From Batillaria attramentaria (lineage: Eukaryota; Mollusca; Gastropoda; Batillariidae): 64,000 nt of DNA. A program made the position numbers and the translations under genes. The notes below the pieces were generated by a model that saw nothing but the letters and a program-made list of their open reading frames with translations, was not told where the DNA came from and ran no database searches. Location: NCBI GenBank assembly GCA_018292915.2, contig JACVVK020000206.1:407501-471500 (forward strand). The letters run 5' to 3'. This document shows positions 12,791 to 25,599 of this stretch, piece after piece. The number at the start of each line of letters is the position of its first letter. Within the stretch, counting starts at the first letter, position 1.

Positions 12791-13639
12791 CTGACCTGAT
12801 AAAAAAAATTAGAATCACGACTGTCGTATCAAATGCGAAATGTTAATCGCTACTCGATTGTTTCATCCGTATGGGTAGCGGCTCGCCTTCGTACCGGCGG
12901 AACCGGAAGTAGAGAGTCAGTAAGTCTCGTCAGCGGTGGTCAGCATACGGATGGTTAATCTCAATACCCAAATGGTCCGTATAGAACAGATGACACGATT
13001 TAGTCTTGGGGTTCCTGCGTTGCTGTGTGACACTGGCGTTTTGTACCTGCTAGGTGTGAAAAGTAAGCCCACTTTTCGAACACACGTAACCCCGCACTGA
13101 GATACTCTGAAACCTAGACCAGTACCACTCATCTACCCAGTCGATCACTGATGCACTGGTCATACACGTTTTTTCCCTCTCGTTCACTGATCCTATTCTT
13201 ATCGTGCTTTCAGGACTGAGATTTTACTTCGCCAGTTAAAGAAATCTGCGGGTGGTAACTGAAACATGCTCGAGAGATTAGTTTGTAACCTGCTTTCTAG
13301 CAGCCTTTATCTTTAATCCTGAGCAAAGACATATTTAAACATTATACTTCAAAATGTCATATGTACAAGGAATCGTGCCAGTGACAAATTTCTCTCTCTC
13401 GCAGGAAAGGTAATGAGACTGAATCGTTGTTTGAGCCGGTTTGACAACGAGCAACAACATAGAAAGAGAGGGTTTGTTTATACGTGTACTCCCCATGTCA
13501 GTCTACCCTCCAGTACCCCAACATGTTCAAGTTGCCAAGGTGATTCTAGTGACTGTTCCGTAGAATGCAAGTGTGCTGGAAGGTTTAAAAGGACAATCGA
13601 ATAATTTCCCTGAAATAATAATAATAATAAAGCTAAGCT

Positions 13640-13880
13640 CTAAGAGCCTAAGGGTGGAGGGGTATGGGGGGGGGATCAACTCTCTGCCTGCCACACTGTC
13701 TGTATTTAAGAGCAGTCTTAACACGTTCCTGTTTTGCAAAAGCCTTCCAGCAATTTCCTGTTTCATAGTCATGTTCACCAGTGTATGTCTGTCCATCTTT
13801 GTGCATGAGTACCGGTGAGTGATCGGCGCATTGAGTTTTATTCTAAAGAAATGCGCAGTGCAAATACCTTAGTATCATAA
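13640..13880 (+). mobile_element. LINE 3' coding remnant
   Basis: The plus frame reads NSLPATLSVFKSSLNTFLF. This matches the W/N-SLP-x(6-12)-FK-x-x-L-x-x-x-LF signature at the C-terminus of many CR1/L2-type reverse transcriptase ORFs. The rest of the element is absent. Confidence 0.4.
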
Positions 13881-14163
13881 TAAATACTGTTTCCAGGACA
13901 TGTACAAACAAACGTACATGCACAAGCATATCAACGCATGCATACAGTCAGTCCAAACGCAAGTCAACCTCATCAGTCACACAGACACAAACATATACTA
14001 TACTGACTCAGTGTCACCCACATTATATCATTATATGAATGTACAGCAAAGACTGGTGCAGTATTGCTGGTCAGCTACAGTGACTTCTGAAACAGGCAGG
14101 GTTTTTTTAGCATGGTATTTGAATTATGCTGTACTGAATGAACTGTACTAATTACTCACAGGA

Positions 14164-14350
14164 GGGTGGGTGGGTGTTTAAGAGTTTAACGACCTTTCAG
14201 TCCACCACGAATGGGTGATACATGTATCAAAGACGGGGCAACGAGAAAAGGCCAGCACAAATATTTGGCCCCAGCCGGGATTCGAACTCACGACCCGAGC
14301 ATCAGTTGAAAGTCCAACGCTCTACCCTTCGGCGGCCACCCCGGCTCCCC
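14164..14350 (-). mobile_element. SINE family A copy
   Basis: Complete minus-strand copy with box B GGGTCGTGAGTTCGAATCCC (complement). A 14-bp direct repeat with one mismatch flanks it: AATTACTCACAGGA (14,150-14,163) and AATTTCTCACAGGA (14,351-14,364). Confidence 0.9.
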
Positions 14351-14643
14351 AATTTCTCACAGGATAGGCAACAGGGCTGAACCTTCAGCGTACCGCAGCA
14401 TCAGCCGCTGGCACCGATCAGCCTGGCAGCATTCGCAGCAAAACACTATAGGTGTAGCAGCTAGCTGTCTGATCAATTTCAAACCGTTCTGTGCGTGGGA
14501 GACGGCCCCCGAGGGAGCGGCAATCAGCTGCAGTTTTCAGGTGTCAGCGAGACAAAGTGGCACCCACCTTACGTCTCGATGACAGGCTGGCACAGGTGTG
14601 TCAGGTGCCATCACTCGATTGGATCTTGGCCCGTTTCTCGGGG

Positions 14644-14644
<1 letters not shown>

Positions 14645-14701
<57 letters not shown>

Positions 14702-14757
14702 GTGTGTGTGTGTGTGTGAATCAGTGTGTTTGTGAATCAGTCTCTCTCCTTCACTCA

Positions 14758-14850
<93 letters not shown>
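14645..14850. repeat. (TG)n-(CT)n-(CA)n compound microsatellite
   Basis: A TG run (14,645-14,718) and a CA run (14,783-14,850) lie in inverted relation around a CT tract and could fold into a hairpin. Confidence 0.95.
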
Positions 14851-14852
<2 letters not shown>

Positions 14853-15879
14853 AAAATTTGCCGAAAGTGAAACTACTTTACCTCTTCCTGTTTGATTTCC
14901 TTTGATTTCCTTTTTTTTTTTTTCTTTCGTGGGGGGGTGGGAGGGGTGGAGGGGGGAGGAGGCGAGGGGGGGGGGGTATTTCTTTTCTGTTTCTACTGCT
15001 TTGTCTTCTGGGCGTAGAAAGCTGGAACGGGGGGTGGCTGGCCGGCCATGCCGGGTGCGCACCGATTAGTTAATGTCAGTTCTCTTACTGTCCAACTTGT
15101 CCCCTTCCTCCCTCTGAGAACAGCTGCTTTCCTACACAAAACCGGCGATCATAGTCTATTTACCGAAATAAACGAACATAAAATAAATGCGTTCCTTTGT
15201 GGTGACGAAAAGAACGAATAGTTTTACGACAGTGACTGAGCCTCTTCACTAAAGTACATACACCGGTTTGATAACATGACCGAGTGAGTGTCCTAGCCTT
15301 CTCACACATTGTGTGACTGATAAACCCTTTTTCGATAACTGCACCTGATTCAGGCTTTTCAAACACGTGACAAGAAGATTAGAGCCTTCGCCGGAAGACT
15401 CTCCCATCCGTGGCGACAGATGTGATTGCAATGATCACTGCTACATCTCGTCTCCATAAATATCTCGTCCCGAAAGTCCATGTTAATCCGTAGAAAATCC
15501 CGCCGATTTGGAATTCCGCGGCAACCGAAAAAATAATTAAAATTCGGCCATTTCTTCGCGGTGACTGTGGTGTTGTATCAAAGACCGCGGAACATTCTTT
15601 AACCACTGTCCGGCCGTACAGTAGCTGCTTCTCCGTTGTCAAGCCAGCTTCGAAAACGGCTTGGTTTGACGTGAAACTTTATTTTGTCTGTAAATGAGGC
15701 ACTGGCCGGCTTATAGAGATGATAAAAGTTGACAAACGGAAGGGAAGGCTTGAAAAAAAGAAAAAAAAAAGAAGAAGAAAAGAGATAATATGGTTGGCAA
15801 AAACCGGGGACGAGTAAGACGTATACATAGGTCATAATAAACCTTCATATATGTAGTATTTCATGTTTTCCCGGACCAT

Positions 15880-16780
<901 letters not shown>

Positions 16781-16784
16781 TCTC

Positions 16785-16785
<1 letters not shown>

Positions 16786-16856
<71 letters not shown>

Positions 16857-16934
16857 AGTCTGTGAGCGCGCGCCTGCCCGTCCGTCAGCCACGGTGTGTG
16901 TGTGTGTGCAATAGCCAGTGTGTGTGCCCGGCCG

Positions 16935-16983
<49 letters not shown>

Positions 16984-16985
16984 CG
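16786..16985. repeat. (CA)n ... (TG)n-(CG)n microsatellite cluster
   Basis: CA run 16,790-16,851, an interval with short TG runs, then TG 16,940-16,975 ending in a GCGCGCGC block. Alternating purine-pyrimidine DNA of this kind can adopt Z-form. Confidence 0.95.
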
Positions 16986-18558
16986 CGCGGCCGGTGCCGG
17001 CATGCGCACGTGCAACATACGTCCGTCCGTGGCTGCTGCGAAATCGGAGTTCTTTTTACCTGAGCCGACGGACATGTATCATCCATGAGTGTTTCTGCAA
17101 AATCTCGTAGGTGCATTCACGGTCATACCCCACCTACCACTAAGGGTGAGGTTTAGCAGGAACACCGATGCGCTGCGGATTGTAGTCAGTGGAAACTGGC
17201 GGGTTCTGTACAACACTCTGCAGGTTTTTGCATATTGGCCGGAAATTGTGTTTACTGCGAACGAAAACGACAGAGAGAGAGAGAGAGAAAAAAAAAAACC
17301 ATGAGAAAATAACTTGCGGTAAACCAGACGGCGATAAAACAGTAGTAATGCAACATAAGCGACTCGGACGCAGTCAGTGCGTCAGTTGACTCCTACACCG
17401 TTTGTTGAAGCCAACAAGAGTAAAGATTCTGTCTTTCTCCCGTCGTCACTGATACCTGCTAGATAAACAATCATCGCTCACACCTAAAATACACGCGTCA
17501 AAGCGAGACGTGCTTTGCTGCAGACTCAACAAATACATTGCATGCGCTGTGGCGTCCGCTGTGCGTGTGTGCACACACGCTGCGTGACGTAATGGTTCTG
17601 TCTGCACCAGTCTAAGACGTTTATATTGACCGCTGTTGAAAAGCCGTATTGCCGCAGAAGTCTATCAAGCATGCCCCACGGCCCACGCCTACCACAATGC
17701 ACCCACAAGACGGCATCAGTGCTCGTAGAAATGTACAATTTGTAATGTAGTTGAACTCAGTTAGTGATGCCGGCCTAATCAAAATGATTCAAATCCGGCC
17801 ATAACTTGCTGGAACTGATGGGGTCAGTGGGGTGGGACTGATGGGTAGTCACAGTCAGTGATGGCGGGTAGTGGTCGCAGTGGCTGGGAGGGAAGAACTT
17901 CATGAAATTTATGAAACGGCTGACAAATGGCCGTCAGGTCAGTGTTAGGTCAGCCTGGGCAACAGACTATGACCGCCTTAACTGCCGTATTCCAGATAAA
18001 CTTCAGTTCGGAGAAATGTCACACCGATCCTCATATGCCCCAAAGCCACATCATGTTGCTCAGGCACAGTGAGCTGAAAGAAAACGTAGACGGACAAAAA
18101 AAAAATCCACAAAAGCCGGTAAACTAAATCAGTACATAGGTATGGAACCCCGGCGTCGAACTGAACATCTCACTTGCACTTCCAGTTCCATTATTTTCAG
18201 TCTAAATCCGAGTCCGTCACAAGATGACCGAGTCAAGACGGGTTCAAGCGGCTGCTCAGTGTTTCAGCAGACCAGTATGCTGGTCATTCTACCTTATAAG
18301 TCTACCTACAAGTCTACCTTATCAAATAGCAAACCTAAACACCGGGGCCACAGCACGAATGAAATTATAGCAACCACTGAAACACAGACGCTGGTAGCCG
18401 GCGAGTGTGGCACGGGCAACGGTCTCGCCAAATCAACTTAGACGTTTAACCGTGAGGTGATAAACGTACAGGAGTCTGCACTTTTCAAGACCTGGCCTTT
18501 TGATTCACATCACAGTTCCCGTTTTCTTTTTAATTTTTTTCCCCAGTCTCCGTCGTGC

Positions 18559-18857
18559 TCAGTCAGTCGGTATCACTGTGAAAGAAACAAACCTCCCATG
18601 CAAATCGGTCCAGCCGGCAGCCGTAAGTGCCAGTGTAAGCGATGTGATTGAGGTCGTTGGACTCCACGATCCTATCTTGCCATTTTCCATACATCTGACG
18701 CGAAAGCCAACCACCTGCCATCGTATAAAGCACAGTGGCAGCCTAAGTGTCCCATCCTTCTCGTCTGTTACGTCACAATGACGCACTTCCTCCGGTGGCA
18801 GGCCTGAAGAGAGCCGTTTCTCGAACTGAAGAACCGCGGACAACTGAATAGCATCTG
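18559..18857 (-). other. Candidate protein-coding exon, product unknown
   Basis: On the minus strand a strong acceptor (a pyrimidine-rich stretch ending TTTTCGTCTGCAG) ends at 18,858. It is followed by a frame open for about 95 codons, beginning AIQLSAVLQFEKRLSSGLPP and containing RHCDVTDEKDGT and LCFIRWQVVGFRVRCMENGK. Composition is protein-like rather than repeat-like. A second frame is also open over the last 45 codons. No donor or partner exon was located, and I do not recognise the family. Confidence 0.3.
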
Positions 18858-19149
18858 CAGACGAAAAGCAAACGTTAGAGTACACTTTTTTGGTTACTGA
18901 CTTGGGAGGGGGAGAAAAACCAACTGCCCAACCGGCTGTGACCCTACACCCCCCACCATTCCCGCGAAATCAGTACTGAAAACAACAACAACAACAACAA
19001 AAATACATAAGTACTGAGGTCAGTCAGTCATAACTGAGTTTGTGCTTACTGAGTATTTTTTCCACCCGGCACATGATCAGCCGAATCAGTGGTGCGTCGC
19101 CGAAAAACTCATTGACCAAACCCGTGCCCCATCCCTCAACACTGAACAA

Positions 19150-19218
19150 ACACACACACACACGCGCGCGCGCGCGCGCGCACGCACGCACGCGGCACAC
19201 ACACACACACACACACCG

Positions 19219-19252
<34 letters not shown>

Positions 19253-19266
19253 TGACACACACACAC
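19150..19266. repeat. (CA)n/(CG)n microsatellite
   Basis: CA runs interrupted by a CGCGCG block and by GTCACAC and GTGACAC breaks. Confidence 0.9.
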
Positions 19267-19562
19267 GGCCCATCATCCAAAACTGACTGATAAGCACAGC
19301 AACGACAACGATCTTGATCACTGCCGGGTGCAGGATGCAACACGACAGCAAACCAGGGCATATAAGGGGAGAGTACTGTCCAAAGTTGGTGCCCTCAGAC
19401 GTGGACAGTTATTACCCATTACAGCTAGTCCTGTCAGTAACGAAACCTCGATCAGCCCTCATGGACACATGACTTGTTCATAGATGTGGATGAAAGCGCG
19501 GAAAAAATACACTTAAAAACTTTCCTGACCTTCACTGCACACCCTCCTCACCCCGGCCCTCA

Positions 19563-19620
19563 CTCTTACCAAAGATCCTCTATACAATCAGATATTGTAT
19601 AGAGGATCTTTGCTCTTACC
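19563..19620. repeat. Perfect 18-bp-arm hairpin inside 8-bp direct repeats
   Basis: Arms 19,571-19,588 (AAAGATCCTCTATACAAT) and 19,594-19,611 are exact complements around a 5-base loop. CTCTTACC lies on both sides (19,563-19,570 and 19,613-19,620), like a tiny insertion with an 8-bp target duplication. Confidence 0.8.
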
Positions 19621-19817
19621 GAGTCCCTGTACTAGTACCCAATGATTCAAGCGACAACTTGACGCCTCAGTTCTGAACTGAGAACATCGAGAACTACTGA
19701 TCAGTCAGCGGGCGATGAGGCCGCCGGATGGGTGGATTTCTTTAAAGCTGATGTAAACTCCAAAAATTCAGACCCAGTGCAACAGTTGGCAGTGCATTCC
19801 GTAACCCCGAGTTTGCT

Positions 19818-22800
19818 TCTTCTTCTTCTTCTCGTTCGCCTTTTACACTTGGAGTCCGGAATCAGTCATGAAATGGATGGTCTCCCGTAGCACCTCCACT
19901 GGCCCATGCAGCTTCTCCCACAGGTCCCGTGGTTTGGGCCAGGTCCTCGCCCTCAGAGACCGGAGGTCCCTGCACTCCTGGAGCACGTGTTCTGCTGTCT
20001 GGTCAGCTTCTCCACAGGGGCAGCGAGGGGATGGCACGAGCTTGAGGCGCTTATTCATATGGCAGTTCAGCCTGTTGTGCCCGGTCCTCAGGCGGAATAT
20101 GATGACCTGTTCCTGCCTGGTCAGCTGGTGGTAGCTGTCTCTGGGCTGTGGTGTTCTGAACAGAGTTTTGATGATGGTGTTCATCTCTGTGAGGTTGACG
20201 CTGTTTTCTGTCTGCTCTTTGTCTGATCCCAGCTTGGCCATTCTGTCTGCTTCATCGTTCCCTCGGATACCACAGTGTGAGGGGATCCACTGTAGTACCA
20301 GTCTGGTGCAGGTGATGTCGTGTAGAGTTTCCTGCAGGCGTGGCAGCTTGTTGGCGCTAGCTGCCTCCAGCACTGACTTGGCGTCTGTCAGGAAGACAAC
20401 CTGGCTGTTGGCTTGTGCTGTTTCCTTGATGGTGGTTGCTGCTTGGACAAGGGCCTCGACTTCAGCTCGATAGTTTGTGCAGTGAAGGCCTGTTGGGACT
20501 GCCTTGGCTTGTCGTTGTCCGTTTGGGTAGTGTATGTACACCCCGGCACCTCCCCTCCTCACGGCGTTGGTGGCTGACCCATCTGTGTACGCCCGGATCC
20601 ATGCTTCCTGGGGGTATCTTTCCTCTAGCATGGCAAGGGTCAGGGCTCTCTTGCTCACGTCGCTGTGGTCATCCTTTGTGGTGAGGTGAGGCACGGTGGT
20701 GTGGATGGTGACGTCACACAGCTTGTTGATCCATGGTGGGGGGTCACTACCCGGACGTGCAGGCTCGACTTCTCTTGGCAGGCGTTCTTGGAGTCTTCTC
20801 TGCAGCAGTCTGGTGTCACTGATAAAGCTGCTTCTCTTGAGCCTCCCCGAGCTTGGTTCTCTTGTTCTGCTGTGCATCAGGTGGTTCTCAGTTTTCTCAG
20901 CTTTGGTGTACTGCATCATGGCCTTGCACTCCCATCTGTTCTTCAGTGGTGGTATTCCTGTTGTCTGCTCCATCTTCTCTATGGGCGTGGATCGCATTGC
21001 CCCTGTAATGATGCGCAGTGCTTGGTTCTGGACTCTCTGCAGTGTCTGCTGGTGTGACTGGGCTGCTGTCATCCAGGAGCTGGAGCCGTACTCGAGGTGT
21101 GGTCGCACGGATCCCTGGTAGACATTCTTGAGGATCTTTTCGTTGGCGCCCCATTGTGTTCCGGCCAGTTTCCTCATGATGTTCAGCTTGCGTCTTGCTT
21201 TTGCCTCTGCATTCTGCACATGTTGCTTCCACGTCAGTCGTTTGTCAAAGGTCACTCCCAGGTAAGTCTGTTGGTCTTCATACCGCAAGGGGGTGTCTTC
21301 CAGGTTCAGGTTTCCAGCGCTCGTTTTGGTGGAGAGAGTGTACAGTGTTGCTGATGACTTTTCCTTGTTGATGGTGACACCCCAGGTGTTGGTCCAGGCT
21401 GTGAGTTTGTCCAGGGCTAGCTGCATGCGGTATCTGGCGGTTGTTGTATGCTCTTCTGTGCACCAGAGAACGAGGTCATCTGCATATAGGGCTGCATGTA
21501 TCCCTCTGGGCAGCTCGGGGACGAGGTCGTTCATGAAGAGGATGAACAGGGTTGGTGAGAGGACTCCTCCCTGGGGAACTCCCTGGCGCAGCAGTACTTT
21601 GCGTCCACATTGGCCATTTACCAGCACACGGGCTCTGCGGTTGTGCAGGTATGACTTTGTCCACTTGTACATGTTGCCTTGGATACCACTGCGCAGGAGT
21701 TTCACAAGGAGACCGTCTTTCCAGACCTTGTCGAAGGCCTTCTGTAGGTCAATGAAGGCAGTGAGGGTTACTTTCTGGGCTTGGAAGGAGTCTTCTATGA
21801 CTTGAGCAAGATGTGTGGTTTGATCCTCAGTGCTCTTGTATCTCCTGAATCCTGCTTGTTCTGGTAGGATGATGCTCTCTGACTCCAGGTACCACTGCAT
21901 GCGCTGGTTGATGATGCGCTCTATGGTCTTGCAGACGCAGCTGGTCAGGCTGATGGGTCGGTAGCTCAGGACCTTTAATCTGTTTTTTCCTTTCTTCAGA
22001 ACTGGGATCATCCTGGCTTCCTTCCAAAGTTGAGGTACCTGCCCCGCTCTCCAGCTTAGGTTGAAGATGTCCAGCAGCTTCCGTGTGGCGGTGTTACCTA
22101 GGTGTTGCAGCATCTCGTTGGTAATGCCGTCTGGACCTGGAGATTTCTTCTTCTTCAGCTGCCTGATGGCCCTCTTGAGTTCCTCCATGGTGATGTCTTT
22201 TTTCATGGAGTCATGTGCATCTGTGGTTGTTCTTTCTTTCTCCTCCACTCTGACTTCCTTTTCCAGCTGCCTTGGTATGGTGGTGTTGCTTTCCTGAGCA
22301 TAGGCTTCTGCAAAGGCATTTGCTGCTGTTTTTCCTGTCAGGTTCTTTCCGTCTTTCTCCAGGGTGATCTTCTGTTCCCTGATGCCTTCGTCGTTCAGTG
22401 CCCTGGTTAGTCGCCAGAGCTTGGTGGTGTCTCTCTCCATGTTCAGCTTTGCAGTCTTGTCTCTCCAGCTCTTGCGGATACACTCCAGCTTAGTCTTCAG
22501 GTACTGGGCTTTGCTCTGCTGTAGCTTGGTGTTGTTCTCCTGATTGGGGCTGTGTTCTGCCTCTTCCCTGGCTCTGGTCAGGTTGTCATGTGCAGTCTGG
22601 AGTGCTGGTGTCCAGTATGGGGTGTAGTCTTTTCGCACTCCCCTGGGGATGGTTTCTTTTGCAGCTTTCATGATGCTTGCATTGAAGTCTCGGACCACAC
22701 TGTTGATGTTTCTTCCCTCCACAATGATATCTTTGGTCAGCTCGTTCGTGCGTATGCCAAACACGCTCCATTTTGCTTTTTTGTAGTTCCACCTTGGGTG

Positions 22801-22846
22801 TTGTGGGCAGTCAGCAGGTGGTTTTCCAGAGATGTGCAGAAGGACT
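19818..22846 (-). mobile_element. 5'-truncated LINE (I/Nimb-like, RT-RNase H)
   Basis: Non-LTR retrotransposon inserted on the minus strand. The 3' end is a (GAA)n tail just after the stop. The 5' end falls where the APE endonuclease should finish, so the endonuclease and any ORF1 are missing. A 7-bp direct repeat, AGCAAAC on the minus strand, lies at both inferred junctions (22,847-22,853 and 19,811-19,817) and is the probable target-site duplication. With no stop over about 1,000 codons, the insertion looks recent. Having RNase H after RT points to the I/R1/Nimb side of the LINE tree; the exact clade is inference. Confidence 0.85.
19843..22846 (-). CDS. LINE reverse transcriptase-RNase H frame (truncated, no own start)
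   Basis: About 1,000 codons ending in TAA, copying retrotransposon RNA by target-primed reverse transcription in intact family members. Residues are numbered from the upstream GTG at 22,923, where the open frame extends into host DNA; there is no ATG at that point, and residues 1-26 are not element-derived. Reverse transcriptase, roughly residues 260-560: FIDLQKAFDK (Asp392), RQGVPQGGVLSP (447-457) and catalytic YADD (480-483). RNase H, roughly 775-900: Asp781 in YTDGS, Glu821 in NYRAEVEAL, Asp847 in LTDAKS, and Asp893 with His883 in PSHCGIRGNDEAD. All catalytic acids are kept. A C-terminal zinc-binding cluster, CPC-x8-H-x4-C, sits at 968-984. The usual N-terminal endonuclease is absent. It is probably not expressed as a functional element. 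Confidence 0.85.
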
Positions 22847-23725
22847 GTTTGCTCATTAGGGGGAATTAATCGGAGACCACGGCACCACGGCGTGAGATAC
22901 GTTCTGACGTCTGCTGAAGACACCTTGCGCTCCTCCTCAACTACGGCCCAGCGAGGCGCGAGAGTTATTTTAGGGGAGTTAATTGGTCGAAGTGGAAATG
23001 AAACCGTGTTTGTTTTATCATGGAATGAGCAGGGCTTGGCTGGGCACGGTTGGCTGCTGAACGGGAAAATATTGCTGGTTCAGTGGCACGTAGACTTGAA
23101 ATACCTGCACAGGTGTTGAGCAAGGTCTGGTTCAGGGTTATTTGTTTGTTGTAGTTGTTTTGTTTGTGGCGGCTCAGTGCAGGTGTTTGTGTTGTTGTTC
23201 GACTGGCTGGCTGCCTTGACGTTCTAGAGTAACAGTGGCAACTTGGAAACGGTCATTGTGCCAGTACGGTTTCTCATTATCAGTCGTTATTTAGTTTATA
23301 CAATTCAGCCGTACAGCGCACGAATATCCAGCCCACGTTTTTGACTTTGTTTTTGTCGGTTTTGGCCCTGTATGCGAAATTCAGTGACAATATTACAGTT
23401 CCTTGACGGCTCTCAAGTTATTACAGCAAACACGAGTATAATCAAAGTCAGTCGTTGTAACACTTCAGTCCACTGAGCCAAATCATTAAATCCTTGCAGA
23501 CCGTCATAAATTAATTATGATCAGATTTCAGTTTCTGGTGAGGCCACTGACTGCCGTGGTGTACAACCCGAAACTTACTTGGAACGAATTGACTTAAAAA
23601 AAAAAAAAAAAAAGGATCGTTGTCATAGTCATTGACTACTGACATGTTAGTTTTCGTTTGCCTTCAGATTAGCAAATTATGATACTGACATGTGCAGTGA
23701 CTGATTCGGCGAGACTGAGTGTCAG

Positions 23726-24147
23726 GGGTGGGGGTGGGTCACTCACTCACTCATGCCCGTTATGCCGTCTGGCTTGTAGGGCAGCAACAAAGGATCGCCA
23801 CTCCTGCCGGTTCTGGGCCAGCTTCTGAATGCTTCCCCAGGTGTGATGGAGGGTCTTGAGCTCCCCTTCCACGGTTCGACGCCAGGTGTTCTTCGGTCGC
23901 CCTCGTTTTCGCTTTCCCTCTGGTGTCCAGTGTAGGGCTGTGCGGGTGATGTTATCTGGCTCTCTTCGGATGACATGTCCGGGGTGTTTCGGGGTTTAAC
24001 GTACATACGGGTGATATCAGTCAAAGACGGGGCAACGATGAGAAAGCCAGCACAAATATTTGGCCCCAGCTGGCCACGCCGGGATACGAACTCACGACCC
24101 GAGCATTAGAAGTCCAACGCTCTGCCATTCGGCCACCCCGGCTCCCC
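23726..24147 (-). mobile_element. Chimeric SINE A / LINE 3'-end retrocopy
   Basis: On the minus strand a SINE A copy (24,147 down to about 23,981) runs straight into a LINE 3' coding end (23,980-23,747). The whole block lies between two copies of GACTGAGTGTCAG (23,713-23,725 and 24,148-24,160). The shared 13-bp duplication implies one insertion event, so the fusion arose before or during integration, most simply by template switching in target-primed reverse transcription. Confidence 0.65.
23747..23980 (-). pseudogene. C-terminal fragment of a second LINE reverse transcriptase
   Basis: An uninterrupted frame of 77 codons ending TGA at 23,747-23,749. It includes GHVIRREPDNITRTALHW, then GKRKRGRPKNTWRR and later QNRQEWRSFVAALQ. 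This GKR-x-RGRPK-x-TWRR plus W-x(4)AL pattern is the conserved C-terminal tail of RTE/CR1-type endonuclease-reverse transcriptase ORFs, often mis-named craniofacial development protein 2-like. It is a different LINE from the one at 19,818-22,846. Confidence 0.75.
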
Positions 24148-24199
24148 GACTGAGTGTCAGTGTTTCTTGCTCGGCAGTTATGAAGAAAAGTGCAGGCTT

Positions 24200-25595
24200 G
24201 GATCGTGATAGAATCTGATTACATGGGTTAAATTGTTCGTGAATATCAAGGTTCATCAATCACTAGTTTTCCAGACGCCTGAGCCGCTGATAACCACTTT
24301 ATTTGTGAACGCGGCAATGTAATGAAAGAGATGAAAAATCATACGCCCACTAGACCAGTGCGTTAAGGTCCATTTTGATCTTTAAAAAAACAAATACAGA
24401 GATAGGTATGTGCCAGAAACGTTACGGCGAATCAAAAGACGTGAAAAAAAATGATTATAACAAAATACACAGATGAAACGCCATGAACAAAACAGACTCG
24501 GCCTAGAAGCCGCAGTTATCAATGCCAGCGCTGCATGCGCATCTCGTATTTTCTGCAGGTCTTATCCAGAAGTGGCATCTTCAGGCATTCGCCAGTTCTG
24601 CGGAGTGCAACGGTCCTGGACTGACACAGGCGTCTGTAGCGTATCATCTGCCCTCGTCCCGCTCACGCTTTCCTGCGCTCTTTTAGGTAGAAGGGTGACC
24701 AACGGACCAGCCAGTTACAGCCTTTTCTCGTGGCGGAGGAGTGTCGAGTTGCTGGGATATCTGGGTCAAAGCGAACGGCTCGGCGCAGTTGCCGGTTTGC
24801 TCGACCTATCGTTTGTGCGTTCACACCGGCTCAAGCTCAAATGCACGCCTTACAGACTACAAGGCTCACGACATACGGAAGACGTTGTTGTTGTTGTTTT
24901 TTGTTGTTGTTGTTGTTCAAATAAACATGTAGAACAGCTCAAAACGCTCCGGGAAAATTAAGGGCAAAGGCATGTTATACTGGCCGCATGTCACACGAGA
25001 AACACGGAAAAATTCCATGTTCGCTGTTTGTTCGGACTAAAAACTGGACTGGAACTAAACTCTAAGTTAGTCGTATGCCTGTGATCCTTGATAAAATGAA
25101 GACTGATCCACACAACTCTGCCGCCAGACATCTATACTTACGTAAGTTTTCACAAAGATCACCGACAAACTGACAGGAGACCGAGGTGGTGTAGAGGCGG
25201 GGTGGGGAGGGACGGGGGAGGAGGGGTGGGGGGGTGGGGGGGGGGGTGGGGGGGCTGGGGTTTACGTGGAGGTTAATAGACAACGTGTCAGAATGAGTAG
25301 GTCTGTCGTTTAAGACAGGTGCCGCGGTCCCTGCGTGCGACTTGCTATTATCTCAGTGTGACGTCGATTTGTTTAAATTTCCCAACTGCCCTTTTGGTGG
25401 CAGAGGTCGTCGGAAAGACCGAGCAAGCAGCTGTGTCTTAGATTTCCGCGGCCATTTGCCCCACTAACCGAAAAACTGTCTTTTCAAGGCTGCTTTTTGC
25501 GCGGATCTAAAGTAAACTGTTTCTTTTGATAAACAAAACGCCGCCGGCAGGTGATTAAGCCGGACATATCCCGCTGCTGCTATTCGAACGGCATA
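24200..25595. other. Intergenic, no gene seen
   Basis: No supported gene. It contains (TTG)n at 24,885-24,920 and a G-rich tract at 25,195-25,260. A plus-strand frame of 162 codons at 24,473-24,961 has no family resemblance and runs into the TTG repeat. Confidence 0.4.
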
Positions 25596-25599
25596 ATTA

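Noticed and set aside
19868..22869. Plus-strand reading frames inside the LINE
   Set aside because: They are antisense shadows of the RT-RNase H frame.
22854..23110. Host protein fused to the LINE frame through the GTG at 22,923
   Set aside because: There is no ATG, and a junction with matching 7-bp direct repeats separates this stretch from the element. The open frame looks accidental.
24473..24961. 162-codon plus-strand frame
   Set aside because: No family resemblance, it ends in a TTG repeat, and there are no supporting splice sites.
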